Shown here piece after piece: positions 47,894-58,662 of a stretch of DNA of 64,000 bases. Source of the DNA: Alteromonas portus. Lineage in GTDB: Bacteria > Pseudomonadota > Gammaproteobacteria > Enterobacterales > Alteromonadaceae. The stretch covers positions 682,001 to 746,000 of the forward strand of contig NZ_SWCO01000005.1 in the NCBI RefSeq assembly GCF_005117025.1, written 5' to 3'. The translations under genes and the position numbers were made by a program. Every line of letters begins with the position of its first letter. Positions within the stretch are counted from its first letter, which is position 1. The notes beneath the pieces were generated by a model, which was not told where the DNA came from, made no database searches, and was given only the letters and a program-made list of their open reading frames with translations.

Positions 47894-47922
47894 ATTGGTA
47901 TTAGATAGTGAACAAGGTATAA
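47894..47922 (+). promoter_or_regulatory. der promoter
   Basis: -35 TTGGTA (47894-47899), 17-base spacer, -10 TATAAT (47917-47922). The der ATG is 130 bases downstream, leaving a long leader. Confidence 0.6.
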
Positions 47923-48052
47923 TGCGCCCATTCTCAACAGCCTCATAAAAATCCACCAATCGTTAGAGAATAAGTTTCTTTAACGTAATTTGTAGTGCTT
48001 GGTGTATGTGGCTTGTGCTTTTTTCGCTTTCATGACCCTTAGGATCTGATAA

Positions 48053-49498
48053 ATGTTACCCGTTGTTGCTCTGGTTGGCCGCCCTAATGTTGGCAAATCA
48101 ACCTTGTTTAATCGCCTTACCAATACCCGCGACGCACTCGTTGCAGACTATCCGGGGTTAACTCGCGACCGTAAATACGGGCAAGCGAAGTTTGAAAAGC
48201 GCCAGTTTATTGTTGTTGATACCGGCGGTATTACAGGTGATGAAGAGGGCATTGATGCTGAAATGGCGCAGCAGTCTTTGCTTGCTATTGAAGAGGCTGA
48301 TGTAGTGCTGTTTTTGGTTGATGCAAGGGCAGGTATGTTACCGGCTGACCAAGGCATAGCTGATCACCTTAGACGCATAAATAAAAAAGTATTTGTAGTA
48401 GCGAACAAAGTTGACGGCATTGATGGCGATAGCGAAAGCGCAGAATTCTACTCGTTAGGTTTAGGTGAAATAAAGCAAATTGCAGCGGCCCATGGTCGCG
48501 GCGTTAGTCAGTTGCTACAAGATGCCTTAAAGCCACTTGAAACTGATTTTCCTGACATGGAAATTGTCGATGAGGAGCCTGAAGAAGAAGAGGATGCTGA
48601 AACGCAGCGCCAACGCTTACAGGAGTTGCCTATCAAACTTGCGATTGTAGGTAAACCCAACGTAGGTAAGTCGACACTCACAAATCGGATTTTAGGTGAA
48701 GAGCGCGTGGTCGTATTTGATATGCCTGGCACCACCCGTGATAGCGTATACATTCCTATGGAAAGGGATGAGCGTGAATATATTCTCATTGATACAGCTG
48801 GTGTAAGAAAACGAAGAAAGATCAGCGAAGCCGTAGAGAAGTTTTCGATTGTAAAAACTCTACAGGCTATTGAAGAAGCAAACGTTGTTTTGCTTGTTAT
48901 CGATGCTAGAGAAGGTATTACCGATCAAGACTTAAGCTTGCTTGGCTTTGTTCTTAATTCAGGCCGCTCTTTGGTCGTTGCCGTCAACAAATGGGACGGG
49001 CTGAGTACAGACATTAAAGATGATATTAAGCGTGAGATGGACCGCCGTCTGGGCTTCATAGATTTCGCAAGAATTCACTTTATATCTGCACTTCATGGCT
49101 CTGGCGTGGGTAACCTATTTGAGTCTGTACAAGAAGCGTATATGAGTGCGACCAAGCGCATTAATACCGCTCTGCTTACACAAATTATGGAAATGGCGCA
49201 GGATGACCATCAACCCCCGCTGGTACGTGGTCGACGAGTAAAAATGAAGTATGCCCACGCAGGCGGGTACAACCCTCCTGTTATCGTCATTCACGGTAAC
49301 CAGGTAGACGACTTACCAAGCTCTTATAAGCGTTTCTTAATGAATTATTTTAGAAAAGCACTAGAGATTATGGGTACGCCTATCAAGATAGAGTTCAGAG
49401 AGGGTAACAACCCATTTGAAGGTAAAAAGGCTAATCTGACACTGGCGCAGCAACGCAAGCGCCGCCGAATGATGTCTTATTACAAAGATAAGAAATAG
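48053..49498 (+). CDS. der: ribosome-associated GTPase Der (EngA)
   Basis: 481 residues with two tandem GTPase domains: [14 protein letters not shown] near residue 8 and [14 protein letters not shown] near 200, each followed by switch (PGTTRDSVY in the second), NKVDG or NKWDG and a C-terminal KH-like domain. Needed for 50S subunit maturation. An acidic linker ([10 protein letters not shown]) joins the two halves. Confidence 0.97.
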   Translation: MLPVVALVGRPNVGKSTLFNRLTNTRDALVADYPGLTRDRKYGQAKFEKRQFIVVDTGGITGDEEGIDAEMAQQSLLAIEEADVVLFLVDARAGMLPADQGIADHLRRINKKVFVVANKVDGIDGDSESAEFYSLGLGEIKQIAAAHGRGVSQLLQDALKPLETDFPDMEIVDEEPEEEEDAETQRQRLQELPIKLAIVGKPNVGKSTLTNRILGEERVVVFDMPGTTRDSVYIPMERDEREYILIDTAGVRKRRKISEAVEKFSIVKTLQAIEEANVVLLVIDAREGITDQDLSLLGFVLNSGRSLVVAVNKWDGLSTDIKDDIKREMDRRLGFIDFARIHFISALHGSGVGNLFESVQEAYMSATKRINTALLTQIMEMAQDDHQPPLVRGRRVKMKYAHAGGYNPPVIVIHGNQVDDLPSSYKRFLMNYFRKALEIMGTPIKIEFREGNNPFEGKKANLTLAQQRKRRRMMSYYKDKK

Positions 49499-49811
49499 AC
49501 TTAAAGGCGTTGACGCTATTTCCAACTCAGCTGAAATAGCGTCTTATCTCCCTTCGTAATCTACACCATTAAGCCGCTGTTTCATCTCAGTAACTCTCTG
49601 TATTTTTTACTAAAACAGGTGAGTCATTATTACACGCACGTTGTAGCATTTACCCAGCCTAGAATTTATATAGAAACATACTACTGCTCACTTCCGCCTC
49701 CTACCCGTTAAAAAATGAAGCGTTACTCCAATTCTTTCATTGGTGCTTTTTTTGCAAACAAAATTGGTTTAGCAAGCTACTAGCAGCATTAAGCGGCGCT
49801 TTGGAGTTACT
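49499..49811. other. intergenic region after der
   Basis: About 310 bases. The left part has the der terminator-like hairpin; the remainder is AT-rich and holds no recognisable gene. The region just before 49812 provides GGAG for the small frame that follows. Confidence 0.55.
49512..49543 (+). terminator. terminator-like hairpin after der
   Basis: GACGCTATTTC (49512-49522) pairs with GAAATAGCGTC (49533-49543), 11 bp with a 10-base loop, followed by TTATCTCCCTT, only weakly T-rich. Confidence 0.6.
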
Positions 49812-49991
49812 TTGTCAGTAGAAAAATTATTTAAAAATGCTTCGCCACTACAAAAAAATCAAATGTATAACTGGTATGATAGGTACAAACCTCAGGAGCA
49901 GCAAAAAGTTTATATACTCAGCAGTGAAATGGAACAAAGGACAATATTGAATCTTTCGATGATCAAGCGACGCAGAGTGAAAAAAGCCTAG
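49812..49991 (+). CDS. possible small basic protein, 59 residues
   Basis: A TTG start at 49812 is preceded by GGAG at 49803-49806 with 5-base spacing. The predicted protein starts SVEKLFKNASPLQKNQ, has an aromatic cluster NWYDRYK and ends with the basic run IKRRRVKKA. No family recognised. Its stop TAG (49989-49991) interlocks with the stop of the convergent gene within CTAG (49988-49991). The good ribosome site supports a real gene; short length, TTG start and lack of homology argue for caution. Confidence 0.5.
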   Translation: MSVEKLFKNASPLQKNQMYNWYDRYKPQEQQKVYILSSEMEQRTILNLSMIKRRRVKKA

Positions 49992-51136
49992 TTCTGACTC
50001 TCTAAAAGTAATGCTCGAACTTTTTTCATCAATTCTGATTCTTGTGGCACTTCAATCTTAACGATCAACTGATTGATGATAGTGTCGGAAAAATCAGGAG
50101 GGAAAGTGGTAGACACTTTTATAATCTTATCTTGCTGCCTAAATACGTACGTAGTTGCAAAGATTGTAGGTGATGTTTCTGATGTTGCGCTTAATCCTAG
50201 CCTCCATCCAGATACTTTATCGTTCACAGTGTAAGGTGATGTAGGGCTAACTTGAGATAAGGTTAAACGCTGCAGCTCTGCAGTAGCTGAAGCCTTTTGC
50301 AAGTCGGTTTCTAGCTGCATGGGCAAAATTTCACTTTCCTGTGAAGAAAGCTGAGCTAAAAATGGATAAACAACAACATCGACAAGGGCGTCTTCAAAGT
50401 CAGGATGTGTATAGCGAGTAATCGCACCGCTAAAAGGGTCTGAAAAAAGCTGGGTGTCCAATTTAGTAAAGCCACCCACAGTGTCCGGAACCTGTAGAGC
50501 AAGGTCATAATTGCTTGCTTCAAGAGCATCAAATAAGAACTGACTAGTAAATATTTCTGCTTTTCTAACGTGCTCAAGCCAACGAGAGACCAGTAGCTGC
50601 GCTTCGTTTTCTTTGCTACTGCTATCGCCGATTTCTGCGCCGACGTCATACGCTGAAGAATCGATTTCAATGCCTCGCCATTGCAGCGTAAATTCAGCAA
50701 ACTGCTTTGTATGATGCTGTCGTTTACCTGGCGCAGCGCCTACATTAGCAATAAGCAGCTCGTAATCATTGCCTTCACCATACGGCAGCAGATTGTTGAA
50801 TTCACCTGACTCGCTAAGTTCTTTAATGAAACTGTCTGGAGAAATGGCATCCTCGGAGCATAAATCAACGAATGCTTCATGAGCTGGCATTATCTCAGTT
50901 GACTTTTGTTGCGCAGTACAAGCTTCTAATAAACTATCGCTCGGATAAGTTGAGAAAACGGATACACCTTGATTAACCGTAGAGCCTAAAGCTAAGTTAG
51001 AAAAACCACCAAGGCTGATACAGATAAAAAAGAGTGAAAGCGCAGGCGCTGCCAATTCGCCAAATAGATTATAAAAAAATGCAGTAGCCCGCTTGTGAAA
51101 ACTGGAAAAGCAAAATGAAGTTACTTGAACGGGCAT
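49988..51136 (-). CDS. secreted or membrane-anchored protein of unknown function
   Basis: 382 residues, not recognised. A hydrophobic segment at about 27-50 (APALSLFFICISLGGFSNLA) could be a long signal peptide or an anchor. The rest is acidic and soluble-looking: AEFTLQWRGIEIDSSAYDVG, YTHPDFEDALVDVVVYPF, and a C-terminal FPPDFSDTIINQL part, suggesting a beta-rich extracytoplasmic domain. It is 16 bases downstream of xseA on the same strand, so probably co-transcribed; that gives no clue to its job. Confidence 0.7.
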   Translation of the reverse strand: MPVQVTSFCFSSFHKRATAFFYNLFGELAAPALSLFFICISLGGFSNLALGSTVNQGVSVFSTYPSDSLLEACTAQQKSTEIMPAHEAFVDLCSEDAISPDSFIKELSESGEFNNLLPYGEGNDYELLIANVGAAPGKRQHHTKQFAEFTLQWRGIEIDSSAYDVGAEIGDSSSKENEAQLLVSRWLEHVRKAEIFTSQFLFDALEASNYDLALQVPDTVGGFTKLDTQLFSDPFSGAITRYTHPDFEDALVDVVVYPFLAQLSSQESEILPMQLETDLQKASATAELQRLTLSQVSPTSPYTVNDKVSGWRLGLSATSETSPTIFATTYVFRQQDKIIKVSTTFPPDFSDTIINQLIVKIEVPQESELMKKVRALLLESQN

Positions 51137-51152
51137 AATACTAATAGGCTAC

Positions 51153-52505
51153 CTATTGGCGCTGAATGTTTGTCACTGTACTGGTTATTTCGCCGTCAGT
51201 CACCCGAGATTTTATTTCATCGCCTACATTTACTTTGTCCACGCTGTTAATGGCTGTTTGGTCGGTAAATGTGATGCTGTAGCCACGGGCTAGTGTCGAA
51301 AGAGGGCTTACAGATTGTAAGAGGCTGACCCTACCGCCAAGTTCACTTTTTTTACTTTTAATCAGAGAATTCATACTCGATAAAAGTTTGGTGCTCGCAT
51401 AATTCAGCTTGTCTTTTGCTCGAGTCACCTTTGCTGACGGTGATTGTTTGCTTAGCCTGTAATCAAGTGCATGCCATTGCTTCTCTGCTTTTGCTAAATC
51501 GCTTGTCATTTTATGGGTCAAGCGAAGTTGTAGTCTGTCTAACGTTTGCCACTGTGACTGAATGCGACTTTGTGGATGCAATGCATTTAGCCGTTGTTTC
51601 TTTAAGACAAGCTGCTGTTTACTAGCTTGAAGGTATTGATGTATTGCCCTTGCTAACCGTTGTTTTTGCTGATGTAAGGTTTGATGCAGAGCTGTAGAGT
51701 CCTGACTTAAGATTTCTGCGGCTGCAGATGGGGTAGGGGCGCGAACATCAGCGACGAAGTCGCTTATTGTGAAATCTACTTCATGACCCACGGCGCTAAC
51801 GATGGGCAGGTCACTTGCAGCGATTTCTCTCGCCAAGTTCTCATCATTAAAACACCACAAGTTTTCCAACGAACCTCCGCCGCGCGTAAGTAATAGCACA
51901 TCGACTTCAGCGCGTCTGTTAGCCGTACTCAATGCATTGATTAATTGTTGAGGAGCAGTCTCGCCTTGAACCATTGACGGATAAACGATGACTTCAGTTT
52001 GCGGACTCCTGCGTTTTAATACACTCAATACATCGTGAAGTGCTGCACCGCTTGATGAGGTTATTACGCCAATGCGATTAATACGTTCGGGCAGCGGACG
52101 TTTGTTAGTGGCGTCGAACAAGCCTTCATTATGAAGTTTGAACTTCAGCGCTTCAAACGCTTGCTTAAGTGCACCTTCACCATCGCTTTCCATATGCTCA
52201 ACGACGAGTTGATAGTCGCCGCGTGCTTCGTAAAGCCCTACCGACGCCCGCACTAAAATTTTATCGCCTTCTTTCGGGCGAATGCGAACGTTTCGGTTTG
52301 AACCTTTGAACATGGCCGCGCGGACTTGGGCTTTGTTGTCTTTCAGCGTGAAGTACCAATGCCCTGATGCTGCTGCCACAAAGTTGGATATTTCGGCAGA
52401 TAGCCAAATAAGGCCAATTTCGCCCTCCAATACGGTTCTGGCTAAGCGATTCAGCTTGGTGACTGTTAAAATTTGTCGAGACGTAGATGGCGAATTTGTA
52501 AACAT
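51153..52505 (-). CDS. xseA: exodeoxyribonuclease VII large subunit
   Basis: 450 residues from the ATG at 52505; a GTG at 52517 adds four. N-terminal OB fold ([37 protein letters not shown]), central catalytic domain ([53 protein letters not shown]) and a coiled-coil tail. With XseB it degrades single-stranded DNA from both ends. Divergent from guaB, as in E. coli; xseB is not in the window. Confidence 0.95.
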   Translation of the reverse strand: MFTNSPSTSRQILTVTKLNRLARTVLEGEIGLIWLSAEISNFVAAASGHWYFTLKDNKAQVRAAMFKGSNRNVRIRPKEGDKILVRASVGLYEARGDYQLVVEHMESDGEGALKQAFEALKFKLHNEGLFDATNKRPLPERINRIGVITSSSGAALHDVLSVLKRRSPQTEVIVYPSMVQGETAPQQLINALSTANRRAEVDVLLLTRGGGSLENLWCFNDENLAREIAASDLPIVSAVGHEVDFTISDFVADVRAPTPSAAAEILSQDSTALHQTLHQQKQRLARAIHQYLQASKQQLVLKKQRLNALHPQSRIQSQWQTLDRLQLRLTHKMTSDLAKAEKQWHALDYRLSKQSPSAKVTRAKDKLNYASTKLLSSMNSLIKSKKSELGGRVSLLQSVSPLSTLARGYSITFTDQTAINSVDKVNVGDEIKSRVTDGEITSTVTNIQRQ

Positions 52506-52537
52506 AAAAAAAATCACTGGGTTTAATACATTTAGAG

Positions 52538-52566
52538 TTTACCTGAAAACTAAAAAACACTACAAT
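52538..52566 (+). promoter_or_regulatory. guaB promoter
   Basis: -35 TTTACC (52538-52543), 17-base spacer, -10 TACAAT (52561-52566), about 40 bases before the guaB ATG. No PurR-like palindrome was noticed. Confidence 0.6.
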
Positions 52567-52605
52567 TGCGCCGCAATTAACCCTCAACTGAATAGGTGTT
52601 GTTGC

Positions 52606-54075
52606 ATGCTACGTATCATCCAAGAAGCCCTGACGTTCGACGATGTGTTGCTGGTTCCCGGCCACTCGACCGTCCTCCCTCACACAGCCAACCTACAAAC
52701 ACGCCTTACGCGTGGAGTAACGTTAAATATTCCAATGGTGTCTGCTGCCATGGACACGGTTTCTGAAGCCCGTCTAGCCATTGCGCTAGCCCAAGAGGGT
52801 GGTATTGGTTTCATTCATAAAAATATGAAGCCCGAAGAGCAAGCCAAACACGTACGTGAAGTTAAGAAATACGAAAGTGGTGTGGTATCTGACCCGGTAA
52901 CGGTAGAAGAGAACGCGACCATTGGTGAAGTTATCGCGCTTTCTAAGCGTCTAGGCTACTCTGGTTTCCCGGTAACTGACAAAGACAATAACCTAATTGG
53001 TATTGTGACAGGCCGTGACCTTCGCTTTGAAAAGCGCTTAAACCTTCCTATTAGCAACGTGATGACCAAAAAGGATGATCTGGTTACCGTTAAAGAAGGT
53101 GCAAGCTCTGACGTAGTGCTAGATTTAATGCACGAACACCGCATTGAAAAAATTCTTGTGGTTGACGACGCGTTTAAGCTTACAGGCCTTATCACCGTTA
53201 AAGACTTCCAAAAAGCAGAAAACAAGCCAAATGCGTGTAAAGATTCGCTTGGCCGCCTTCGTGTAGGCGCTGCGGTAAGTGTTGGTCCTGGTACTGACGA
53301 ACGTATTGCACTACTTGTAGATGCAGGCGTTGATGTTCTGCTTATCGATACCTCTCACGGTCACTCACAAGGCGTTATTGACCGCGTTAAGAAAGTACGT
53401 GCCGACTACCCTGATGTACAAATTATTGCGGGTAACGTTGCAACGGGCGACGGCGCGAAAGCACTTGTTGATGCAGGCGTCGATGCAGTTAAAGTAGGTA
53501 TTGGCCCAGGTTCAATTTGTACTACCCGTATTGTGACCGGTTGCGGTGTGCCGCAAATTACTGCGGTATCTGATGCAGTAGAAGCATTAAAAGATACAGA
53601 TATCCCAGTTATTGCTGACGGCGGTATTCGTTTTTCTGGCGACATCGCTAAGGCATTGGCTGCTGGCGCAAGCTGCGTAATGGTTGGCAGCATGCTAGCG
53701 GGTACCGAAGAAGCGCCAGGGGAAGTTGAACTTTTCCAAGGTCGTTACTACAAGTCTTATCGCGGCATGGGCTCGCTAGGCGCTATGGATCAAAGCCACG
53801 GTTCATCAGACCGTTACTTCCAAGATTCTGATAATGCTGAGAAACTTGTACCGGAAGGTATTGAAGGTCGCGTAGCGTACAAAGGTCCAATTGCTAATAT
53901 TATCCATCAGCAAATGGGCGGCTTGCGCTCAGCCATGGGCTTAACGGGCTGCGCCACCATTGAAGAGCTCAATACCAAGGCTCAATTTGTGCGCGTAACT
54001 TCAGCCGGAATGGGCGAGAGTCACGTACACGATGTAAGCATTACCAAAGAAGCGCCAAACTACCGTTTAGGTTAA
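52606..54075 (+). CDS. guaB: IMP dehydrogenase
   Basis: 489 residues from the ATG at 52606; the frame stays open 324 bases further upstream, but that part is antisense to xseA and precedes the promoter. Oxidises IMP to XMP, the committed step to guanine nucleotides. Start [19 protein letters not shown], two CBS domains (about 95-205), catalytic loop [15 protein letters not shown] with the active Cys, and the flap [10 protein letters not shown]. First gene of guaBA. Confidence 0.97.
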   Translation: MLRIIQEALTFDDVLLVPGHSTVLPHTANLQTRLTRGVTLNIPMVSAAMDTVSEARLAIALAQEGGIGFIHKNMKPEEQAKHVREVKKYESGVVSDPVTVEENATIGEVIALSKRLGYSGFPVTDKDNNLIGIVTGRDLRFEKRLNLPISNVMTKKDDLVTVKEGASSDVVLDLMHEHRIEKILVVDDAFKLTGLITVKDFQKAENKPNACKDSLGRLRVGAAVSVGPGTDERIALLVDAGVDVLLIDTSHGHSQGVIDRVKKVRADYPDVQIIAGNVATGDGAKALVDAGVDAVKVGIGPGSICTTRIVTGCGVPQITAVSDAVEALKDTDIPVIADGGIRFSGDIAKALAAGASCVMVGSMLAGTEEAPGEVELFQGRYYKSYRGMGSLGAMDQSHGSSDRYFQDSDNAEKLVPEGIEGRVAYKGPIANIIHQQMGGLRSAMGLTGCATIEELNTKAQFVRVTSAGMGESHVHDVSITKEAPNYRLG

Positions 54076-54092
54076 GGCGACCCACGACTGCG

Positions 54093-54120
54093 AGGCTGGT
54101 ACTACACCAGCCTTTGTTCT
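54093..54120 (+). terminator. terminator-like hairpin between guaB and guaA
   Basis: AGGCTGGT (54093-54100) pairs with ACCAGCCT (54106-54113) over 5 bases, then TTGTTCTTTTATTT. Within an operon this would act as a partial terminator, lowering guaA relative to guaB. Confidence 0.6.
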
Positions 54121-54145
54121 TTTATTTAACGGGTAAAAATAAAAC

Positions 54146-55723
54146 ATGACCACAAATATCCACGACCAACGCATACTTATTTTGGATTTTGGCTCGCAAT
54201 ACACGCAGTTGATAGCACGTCGTGTTCGCGAAATTGGCGTTTACTGTGAGCTTTGGGCTTGGGATGTAACTGAAGAGCAAATCCGCGAATTTAATCCACA
54301 AGGGATTATTCTGTCGGGCGGCCCAGAGTCAGTAACTGAAGAAGGCTCACCACGTGCGCCAGAGTACGTATTTGAAGCCGGCGTGCCAGTGCTAGGCGTG
54401 TGTTATGGCATGCAAACCATGGCACAACAGCTAGGTGGTGGCGTACTGGGTTCTGACAAGCGTGAATTTGGTTATGCGCAAGTAGAAGTGATAAAGCCAA
54501 GCCCGCTGCTAGATAAAATTGAAGATGCCATAGGTGATAACGGCGCGGCGCTGCTTGACGTATGGATGAGCCACGGCGATAAAGTGGCGGCAATTCCTGA
54601 AGGTTTTGAAACCATCGCGCAAACTGCTTCATGCCCACATGCTGCAATGTATAACGCAGAGAAGCAATTCTATGGCGTGCAGTTCCACCCTGAAGTGACT
54701 CACACTCGCCAAGGCATGCGTCTATTAACTCACTTTGTTATGGATATCTGTAAGTGTGAAAAACTGTGGACAGCAGGCGCCATTATTGACGATGCCATTG
54801 AGCGTATAAAAGAAAAAGTGGGTGATGAAGAAGTCATCCTTGGACTTTCAGGCGGCGTAGACTCTTCAGTAACAGCAATGCTGCTTCACCGCGCGATAGG
54901 TGACAAACTTACCTGTGTATTTGTAGACAATGGCCTGCTTCGTTTAAATGAAGCTGATCAGGTTATGGAAATGTTTGGTGACCATTTTGGCCTAAACATC
55001 ATCCGGGTAGACGCTGAAGAGCGTTTCCTTGATCGCTTAAAAGGCATTGAAGACCCAGAGCTTAAACGTAAAGCTATTGGTAATGAGTTCGTTCGTGTAT
55101 TTGACGAAGAAGCGGGTAAGCGTGAAAACGCAAAGTGGTTAGCACAGGGTACTATCTACCCAGATGTTATTGAATCAGCGGGTTCAGCAACCGGTAAGGC
55201 GCACGTAATCAAATCGCACCATAACGTTGGCGGCCTTCCGGAAGATATGGAGCTAGGTCTTGTTGAGCCACTGCGTGAACTCTTTAAAGACGAAGTACGC
55301 AAAATCGGCCTAGAGCTAGGTTTACCGTACGACATGCTGTACCGCCATCCATTCCCTGGTCCGGGCCTAGGTGTTCGTGTACTTGGTGAAATTAAGAAAG
55401 AATATTGTGACTTGCTGCGTCGTGCAGACGCTATCTTCATTGAAGAGCTATATGCAGCTGACCTATACCAAAAAGTAAGCCAAGCGTTTACCGTATTCCT
55501 TCCAGTGCGCTCGGTAGGCGTAATGGGTGATGCGCGTAAATACGACTGGGTAGTAAGCCTTCGTGCAGTTGAGACTATCGACTTTATGACGGCTCACTGG
55601 GCACATTTACCCTACGACTTCCTAGGTAAAGTGTCGAATCGCATTATCAATGAAATCGACGGCATTAGTCGTGTGGTTTACGATATTTCTGGTAAGCCGC
55701 CTGCTACGATTGAGTGGGAATAA
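54146..55723 (+). CDS. guaA: GMP synthase (glutamine-hydrolysing)
   Basis: 525 residues. Amidotransferase domain with catalytic Cys in [15 protein letters not shown] and His in QFHPEVTHT, then the ATP-pyrophosphatase with [15 protein letters not shown] and the C-terminal dimer domain ([15 protein letters not shown]). Converts XMP to GMP. Follows guaB after 70 bases. Confidence 0.98.
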   Translation: MTTNIHDQRILILDFGSQYTQLIARRVREIGVYCELWAWDVTEEQIREFNPQGIILSGGPESVTEEGSPRAPEYVFEAGVPVLGVCYGMQTMAQQLGGGVLGSDKREFGYAQVEVIKPSPLLDKIEDAIGDNGAALLDVWMSHGDKVAAIPEGFETIAQTASCPHAAMYNAEKQFYGVQFHPEVTHTRQGMRLLTHFVMDICKCEKLWTAGAIIDDAIERIKEKVGDEEVILGLSGGVDSSVTAMLLHRAIGDKLTCVFVDNGLLRLNEADQVMEMFGDHFGLNIIRVDAEERFLDRLKGIEDPELKRKAIGNEFVRVFDEEAGKRENAKWLAQGTIYPDVIESAGSATGKAHVIKSHHNVGGLPEDMELGLVEPLRELFKDEVRKIGLELGLPYDMLYRHPFPGPGLGVRVLGEIKKEYCDLLRRADAIFIEELYAADLYQKVSQAFTVFLPVRSVGVMGDARKYDWVVSLRAVETIDFMTAHWAHLPYDFLGKVSNRIINEIDGISRVVYDISGKPPATIEWE

Positions 55724-55739
55724 ACGGGTAAATATACTA

Positions 55740-55764
55740 AAAAGAGCCTTCGGGCTCTTTTTTT
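55740..55764 (+). terminator. terminator of guaBA
   Basis: GAGCC (55744-55748) and GGCTC (55753-55757) close a TTCG tetraloop, flanked by A and followed by seven T. Confidence 0.93.
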
Positions 55765-55926
55765 GTATCTACTTAAAAAAGAGTAAGTTAATAAGTCTGT
55801 AGCTATGAAAGTGTATATTTTCGCATATATTAGTATGTTGATTCATACCAAATTTGTAACCTTACCGTCATAAAAATATCATTTAATGGCGACGTCCTTC
55901 TTCAAACTTATACTAAAGGTTAAGAC

Positions 55927-57549
55927 GTGTTAAATTACACAAGCATCAGCCGTTTGGTGATGACGCCTGTTCTCGCCAGTTTATTAATTCTTGTACTACT
56001 AAACGGCGCCTCAATTCTAAAGTCTTTCTCGTTGCTCAATGCTTTTGATGAGTTAGAAAATACCCTTGTTCAATCAGAACGCGATGTCAATACCACGCTA
56101 AGTACATTCAAAACCCAAGTCCAAGAGTGGAAAAATGTACTGCTGCGTGGCCACAAAGAAGAAGACAGAGAAAAATACTGGGGGCGATTCAAACAACGAG
56201 AGGCTGATATTACTCGTCAATTTGACCTGATGCTATCGAGTAATGTGATAAGTGAAAGCGTGAAGTCTGATATCAGGGAGTTTCAAAAAGCCCATGCTAT
56301 AATGGCGAAAAAATATCGCGAAGGATACGACGCATTCATCAATTCAGGTTTTGATCCCAAGGTTGGTGATAGCTTCGTTCGAGGTATTGATAGAGAACCT
56401 GCAAAACTCCTCACAAGTATTGCGACCGAAATTGCAGCAGACTCAGCGAATGCAATAGCTGAGCTTAAAGCAAATACGCGAACTATGCTTTGGATTATTC
56501 TGCTGGCGGCTATTACATTGTCTGTACTTTCAGTGGTGTATGTTATTGCTCGCTTGCGCTCTCAAGTTATTAAACCAACAAAACAGGTTGCTGCGTGCAT
56601 ATCCAACTTAGCCAATAGCCGCTATGACTATGACCTAACATATTCAAGTGATCATGAACTGGGTATGTTGGCTGATTCCGCTCGCGCGTTGCAATACAAG
56701 CTGAAAGATTCGGTTGCGCAGCTTCAACAGGCGGAACGAGAAATGGAAAAGGCTTTCGGCACCCTTGGTAACGTCAGCCAATCCATTATGGAGGGCGCCA
56801 ATGGACAGCGTGATGCGTCGCGCTCACTTGATAGCAGCACAGATAAACTGAAAGAGATTGTACAGAATTTAGTGGCTATTACTGACCAAGTTGCTGTCGC
56901 TACCAATAATTCTGAAAAGAATGTGGCGAGTTGTTATGCCACGTTTGAAAGCGCGAATGCTGGCTTTAAGCAGCTAGCTAAAACGGTAACCGAATCTAGT
57001 AATATTGTGTCAGAACTGCAAAGCCGCAGTACCAATATTCTAAAAGTAGTAAATGTAATCAATGAAATAGCAGACCAAACAAACCTACTAGCTTTAAATG
57101 CAGCAATTGAGGCCGCTAGGGCAGGCGAGCATGGCCGTGGTTTTGCGGTAGTAGCCGACGAAGTTCGAGCACTTGCGGCTAAAACACAACAGTCTACAAA
57201 AGAGATTAACGACATCTTAAGCAGCTTTGAAGCGGAAGCGAAAGGAGCCGTTGCGGCTATGTCTTCTGGCAAGCAGTTATCCGATACTAATGCGGCTGAA
57301 GCCGCAACAGCGCTCGAAACACTAAATAACGTAGTTAGGGACATTCAAGAAACGGCCAGTGTAGTGGTGGCGCTTAACGAAGCCGCAGATGAGCAAGAGG
57401 CTGTACTTCAGCAAGTAGAAACAATCATAAGTAACGTGGTGACATCATCTGAAAAATACCATCAGCTTGCTCAGCGTGATGATATGTCACGCTCTATGAA
57501 AAGTATGTCAGAAAACGTTGAAAAGGTGGTGAAGAGTTTGACCCGCTAA
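55927..57549 (+). CDS. methyl-accepting chemotaxis protein
   Basis: 540 residues. Two membrane helices (about 12-32 and 186-206) bracket a helical periplasmic sensor of about 150 residues (four-helix-bundle type). A HAMP-like segment follows, then the signalling domain with tip [17 protein letters not shown] and [12 protein letters not shown]. Senses an external signal and controls CheA through CheW/CheV; cheV lies at 3.9 kb. GTG start at 55927 after AAGG. Ligand unknown. Confidence 0.93.
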   Translation: MLNYTSISRLVMTPVLASLLILVLLNGASILKSFSLLNAFDELENTLVQSERDVNTTLSTFKTQVQEWKNVLLRGHKEEDREKYWGRFKQREADITRQFDLMLSSNVISESVKSDIREFQKAHAIMAKKYREGYDAFINSGFDPKVGDSFVRGIDREPAKLLTSIATEIAADSANAIAELKANTRTMLWIILLAAITLSVLSVVYVIARLRSQVIKPTKQVAACISNLANSRYDYDLTYSSDHELGMLADSARALQYKLKDSVAQLQQAEREMEKAFGTLGNVSQSIMEGANGQRDASRSLDSSTDKLKEIVQNLVAITDQVAVATNNSEKNVASCYATFESANAGFKQLAKTVTESSNIVSELQSRSTNILKVVNVINEIADQTNLLALNAAIEAARAGEHGRGFAVVADEVRALAAKTQQSTKEINDILSSFEAEAKGAVAAMSSGKQLSDTNAAEAATALETLNNVVRDIQETASVVVALNEAADEQEAVLQQVETIISNVVTSSEKYHQLAQRDDMSRSMKSMSENVEKVVKSLTR

Positions 57550-57680
57550 GTGTGCTTTGTCAGTATTAGTGATGAATGTGGAACGAAAATGCCGTGGAGT
57601 AAGAGGTAAGATAGCTCTAAAGCCATGCTGCTTATTTCTCGTTCCATGACTAATATAATAAATAAGTAGCACTAAAAATA

Positions 57681-58583
57681 ATGACCACGCCACTCGTTTT
57701 TCATCCCATATACAGTCAGTTAGACCTTCCCGAACGACACCGATTTCCCATAGAGAAGTATGTGGGTATTCGTGATGAATTGATAAATCGCGGTGTGGAA
57801 GCATCGCGTTTTGTTACTCCATCACCGGTTGATCTTTCTTTTCTCACTGCCTATTACGATGCGAACTATGTTGATGCACTAATTACTGGCGCATTAGATA
57901 AGAAAGCCATGCGCCGCATAGGCTTTCCCTGGTCGCAGCAGTTGATTGAGCGTACTCGTACAGCCGTTGCAGGAACCTGTTTAACAGCCAAGCTCGCTCT
58001 AGAGCATGGAAAAGCATTGAATTTAACGGGCGGGTATCATCACGCTTTTGCTGATTTTGGCTCGGGGTTTTGTTTGTTTAACGACTTGTATTTGGCAGCG
58101 AAAACCATGCAGCAAACCCCTTACGTTGAAAATGTGCTTATTGTTGATTTAGATGTGCATCAAGGCGATGGTACAGCCAAACTTGCCGAAAACGATCGTG
58201 ATATCTTCACTTTATCAATCCATGGTGAAAAAAACTTCCCTCACAGAAAGCAGCGTTCCGATATTGATATAGGACTCGATAAGGGCACCGAAGACGATGA
58301 GTATCTAACTACGCTAGAACAAGCGCTAACGATGGTAATGAGACAATTTCAGCCCGATGCCATCATCTATGACGCAGGCGTTGATGTGCATGTAAACGAC
58401 GACCTTGGTCATTTGCATATTTCTACGCAAGGCGTGTACGAAAGAGATACGCAAGTTTTTGCGTTAGCCGAGCGTTTAGGCGTTCCGATTGCTGCGGTAA
58501 TCGGTGGAGGCTATCAAAGAGATATTGCGGCGCTTGTGGATGTGCATATTCAGCTATATCGAGCTGCAGGCGTAATTGATTAA
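57681..58583 (+). CDS. histone-deacetylase-superfamily hydrolase
   Basis: 300 residues. Zinc-dependent deacetylase fold: GGYHHAFADFGSGFCLFND, the metal motif LIVDLDVHQGDGTA, DAGVDVHVNDDLGHL and GGGYQRDI. Bacterial members act on acetylated amines (acetoin-utilisation AcuC-like, acetylpolyamines) or proteins; the substrate here cannot be told. Lone plus-strand gene, convergent with pldA. Confidence 0.92.
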   Translation: MTTPLVFHPIYSQLDLPERHRFPIEKYVGIRDELINRGVEASRFVTPSPVDLSFLTAYYDANYVDALITGALDKKAMRRIGFPWSQQLIERTRTAVAGTCLTAKLALEHGKALNLTGGYHHAFADFGSGFCLFNDLYLAAKTMQQTPYVENVLIVDLDVHQGDGTAKLAENDRDIFTLSIHGEKNFPHRKQRSDIDIGLDKGTEDDEYLTTLEQALTMVMRQFQPDAIIYDAGVDVHVNDDLGHLHISTQGVYERDTQVFALAERLGVPIAAVIGGGYQRDIAALVDVHIQLYRAAGVID

Positions 58584-58609
58584 AAAAACAGTAGAGTCCA
58601 GAAAGGAAA

Positions 58610-58642
58610 ATGCACGCTATACAAAAGCTGTCTGGCGTGCAT
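58610..58642 (-). terminator. hairpin between convergent HDAC-like gene and pldA
   Basis: ATGCACGC (58610-58617) pairs with GCGTGCAT (58635-58642). On the minus strand a T-rich stretch (complement of GAAAGGAAA) follows, so it probably ends pldA. Confidence 0.5.
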
Positions 58643-58662
58643 ATCCTGCGTCTACGTATTTA

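Noticed and set aside
52282..52605. N-terminal extension of guaB
   Set aside because: Antisense to xseA, upstream of the likely guaB promoter, and not part of IMP dehydrogenase; family start is at 52606.
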